Part shown: positions 61,604 to 64,000 of the stretch, piece after piece | How positions within the stretch are numbered: the first letter of the stretch is position 1 | Layout of the letters: the number at the start of each line of letters is the position of its first letter | Assembly (NCBI RefSeq): GCF_037975245.1 | Contig: NC_092569.1 | Coordinates: 2,769,501-2,833,500, forward strand | Length of the DNA: 64,000 bases | Direction: 5' to 3' | From: Apostichopus japonicus | Taxonomy: Eukaryota; Echinodermata; Holothuroidea; Aspidochirotida; Stichopodidae | The notes under the pieces: generated by a model | What the model saw: the letters and a program-made list of their open reading frames with translations, nothing else | Database searches by the model: none | What the model was told of the DNA's origin: nothing | Program-made: the position numbers and the translations under genes

Positions 61604-64000
61604 CTGAACTTTATCAAAGTAATGTACATAGAGGGCAGTAGTGCATAACATATGAAACAAGAAATGATGTGTGTAATCTTCGATATGCATTCACTGCGCA
61701 ATGATCTTCCACAGTACTAGTTAGTATTAAAACACATTAAATAATGTTTATTCATAAAGACCGTTTTGTCAAGCATTTTCTAAAAGTTTGTTTTCTCTAT
61801 TTGCTGCCTATTTTGGCTAGGTTACCATTCATGAGTATATAATATATTTTTAACCGGGCTGTCTAATTTGTTGTGGGTTTATGTTGTTTTCTAAGACTGT
61901 AAGGATCTGTATCCTGTTATCCAAGTTTGGAAAATTGGTAAACTATTAAACATCACTTACAGTGGGGAGGTACCTAGATCAAACACCTAAGCCATCAAAA
62001 TCATAATATCAGTTCACTTCCTTGTGGCATTGTTACATTGATCATTCATTAGGGTAATGGGTATTGGTCCCAAATGTTATCCTGCTTAAAACTGTACGGT
62101 CTGTCAGGATCTGACCCGTCCAGGTTTTTCCAAGACATTGAAGAGCAGCCCCTTCAGTTTGAAAACTGTTAAAAATATCAATGAGGAAGAATTCATATTA
62201 AGATGGGGTACGTGGCAGTAAAAATGATTGTTGACGTTTTGAGTATGAGTGGCCATTAGTTGACTATCTAGCATATTTTCGGGCAATATGAAGACCTTTC
62301 ACTATCTTGTTCCCCCTCCCTCCTCCTTCTCTTAACCCCATGCAAGAAATTTAAACCATCGTATCTCTCAAACACAGCAAGTTTTTGGTTAGTTTTTTTG
62401 TTTAGGGGTGGTTGGATGGGGGGGAGGAGGGGGAAATTTAGGGTGGAGAGATCAGTGTTCTTGTATAACACTCTCTAGCACATTTTGAGTGTGATATTGA
62501 TTGGGACCAGCAGCTCCAATAAACCCTCCACCGTAGATACTACATGACACTCGGTAGACCAGAGTGCATACATCATGGAGACCAGTAAGAGAAGGAAATG
62601 ATGTAACTATATTACTAACCTAACAGCCTATCCTAACAGCTAAACAGTGAGAGATTTTATGAGAGATCAACTTGTCATCTATTTGACTACATATATGTAT
62701 ATATATCCAATGACAAATATCTCGCAGGGTTCCCCATTTCCTTCCCTGCTGCTGGGGTTTCTACTTTCTCGTCCAAGTTGTGAACGTGATGAGCTCTCTC
62801 CCATTCAAGGTAGCTTGTTGTGCCGACGCACTTCAAGAACAGACTACGAATGATAAAACTTGCCGTGGACGGCATTCTTTAGCTGTGTACATAGCTACAA
62901 GCTATGTATTTATCCGATGCAATATGTCATTGGTAACGGAAAAAGGAAAAAAACCAATCGGTTGCGGTTAGAAGGAAACTCTGCATTCGTCCGTACGACG
63001 ATGACAGGAAAAAAAATGAGAAAGAGGCGAGTCCTTAACCTTCCTGTTTGAAATACACATGTCCCCTTCCCCGCCCCCTGCCCTTTCTCCCTACCCCCCA
63101 TGATAATAAATAGCAGTAAACCGATGGCAACCTTACAATCATGGGAGACATCAGTCTAGTTAATAAAATCACTAATCATGCTGCAATCTTCCAAATTTAG
63201 ACCAAAAATACAGAAAAAATCACTTTTAAATGAGCAATGTGCAGCTGATGTCAGCTGAGGACACAAACAATTACAAAGAAAGGAAATCATGTTTTAAAAA
63301 CTGTACGCAGGTATATAATTACATGCAAAAAATCAAAATTGAAAATTCTTTGGTTTTTGTTCACAAATGGTTGTATATGTAACTAAGGGTTCACAAAGGT
63401 TGTATTTCATTTACAATTGTTCGAGATATTCTCTGACCATGTACACAGACGAGAACTGGGAGAATAAAATTTTTTATTTAGTTTCATAATTAATTTGGTA
63501 ATTTTTTTGATCAACTATGACATTTCAAACCCTCCCCCCCCTACCTTTTTTCTGAAGCATCATTTCTTGTGTAGGATAGCACAACTTGACAAACAGTTGA
63601 TAAAAAAATGGCAACAAATACCAGTTATTGTTATGCGTGTGATTGCTCACACTGAAAATACGCAACCAGCATTCTTCGTTGTATAGGAATATTATTAATA
63701 TATGTATGTAAGATTACTTTTCTGATTCCATTCTGTTTTGATAAATCTTAATAGGCTTTGACATGTTTTACATCTGCATTTATCTTATGCAAGTCCATAT
63801 TTATGTATATATTTATATATACACATATATATATATTTACATTTTTATATAGATATATCTAGTTCACGTATATTAGATATTGTACAACACCTAATTGTAT
63901 TCTGGTCATTTGATTGGTCAATTGCTCGTTGATTGCATGCAAAATCCGCTCTATTCCACTCTATGAAGTAGAACCATGGGTTATACTTTTTTGGTAGCAC

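Larger units (their letters stand above)
60126..64000. other. Unique AT-rich DNA
   Basis: No gene is recognised. A (TC)n run is at 60911-60939, poly-T at about 61008-61021, a G-run at 61423-61454, a DR1-type site at 61591, G-run and C-run tracts at about 62310-62430 and 63062-63100, and TA-rich sequence near 63800-63860. A CpG-denser patch at 62760-63010 holds overlapping short ORFs on both strands without recognisable domains. Confidence 0.5.

Overview
This window is metazoan nuclear DNA, AT-rich and almost entirely non-coding. It has no dense run of ORFs, operon or Shine-Dalgarno pattern. It does have long unique AT-rich stretches, (TA)n, (GAT)n and (TTC)n microsatellites, many minisatellites and tandem repeats, a tRNA-derived SINE family and a decayed 3' end of a CR1/L2-type LINE. 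This mix fits a marine invertebrate, and an echinoderm or other non-vertebrate deuterostome is my best guess, but that is inference. No gene, rRNA or functional tRNA could be identified with confidence.

Layout. 1-9.7 kb: unique AT-rich DNA with poly-G/poly-C tracts and a CpG-dense patch (5.3-6.1 kb) holding a perfect palindrome. 9.7-11 kb: a two-copy repeat, then a 28-bp minisatellite with higher-order structure. 12-15 kb: short G-rich and C-rich minisatellites and a CpG-dense block at 14.74-15.11 kb. 17.3-18.1 kb: a ~150-bp tandem repeat. 18.4-19.8 kb: CpG-dense sequence with a candidate exon on the minus strand. 18.7-22 kb: three TA-rich microsatellites. 22.84-23.43 kb: the LINE 3' end. 28.4-30.2 kb: two degenerate tandem arrays. 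33.8-34.4 kb: the best non-repeat ORF pair. 35.3-38 kb: a hairpin-bearing tandem repeat, two almost identical 157-bp elements 1.8 kb apart, a TA microsatellite and a CpG-dense block. 39.9-40.5 kb: a CpG-dense block whose ORF ends at a consensus splice donor. 43.6-44.3 kb: a 17-bp minisatellite nested in a larger repeat. 45.9-47.3 kb: a single-headed SINE followed by a very homogeneous 130-bp tandem array. 49.76-50.4 kb: the same SINE with five tandem tRNA-like heads. 53.2-53.5 kb: a G-rich/C-rich inverted pair. 56 kb: a 56-58-bp tandem array. 58.6-60.1 kb: an interrupted ~140-bp composite array. The remainder is unique AT-rich sequence.

No set of genes working together can be described. The most interesting structures are the multi-headed SINE, which suggests a simple microhomology-driven mechanism; the nested and higher-order repeats; the 157-bp pair; and the large number of short G-run/C-run tracts across the window. 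Candidate exons are listed with low confidence. I found no evidence of an undescribed multi-gene system.
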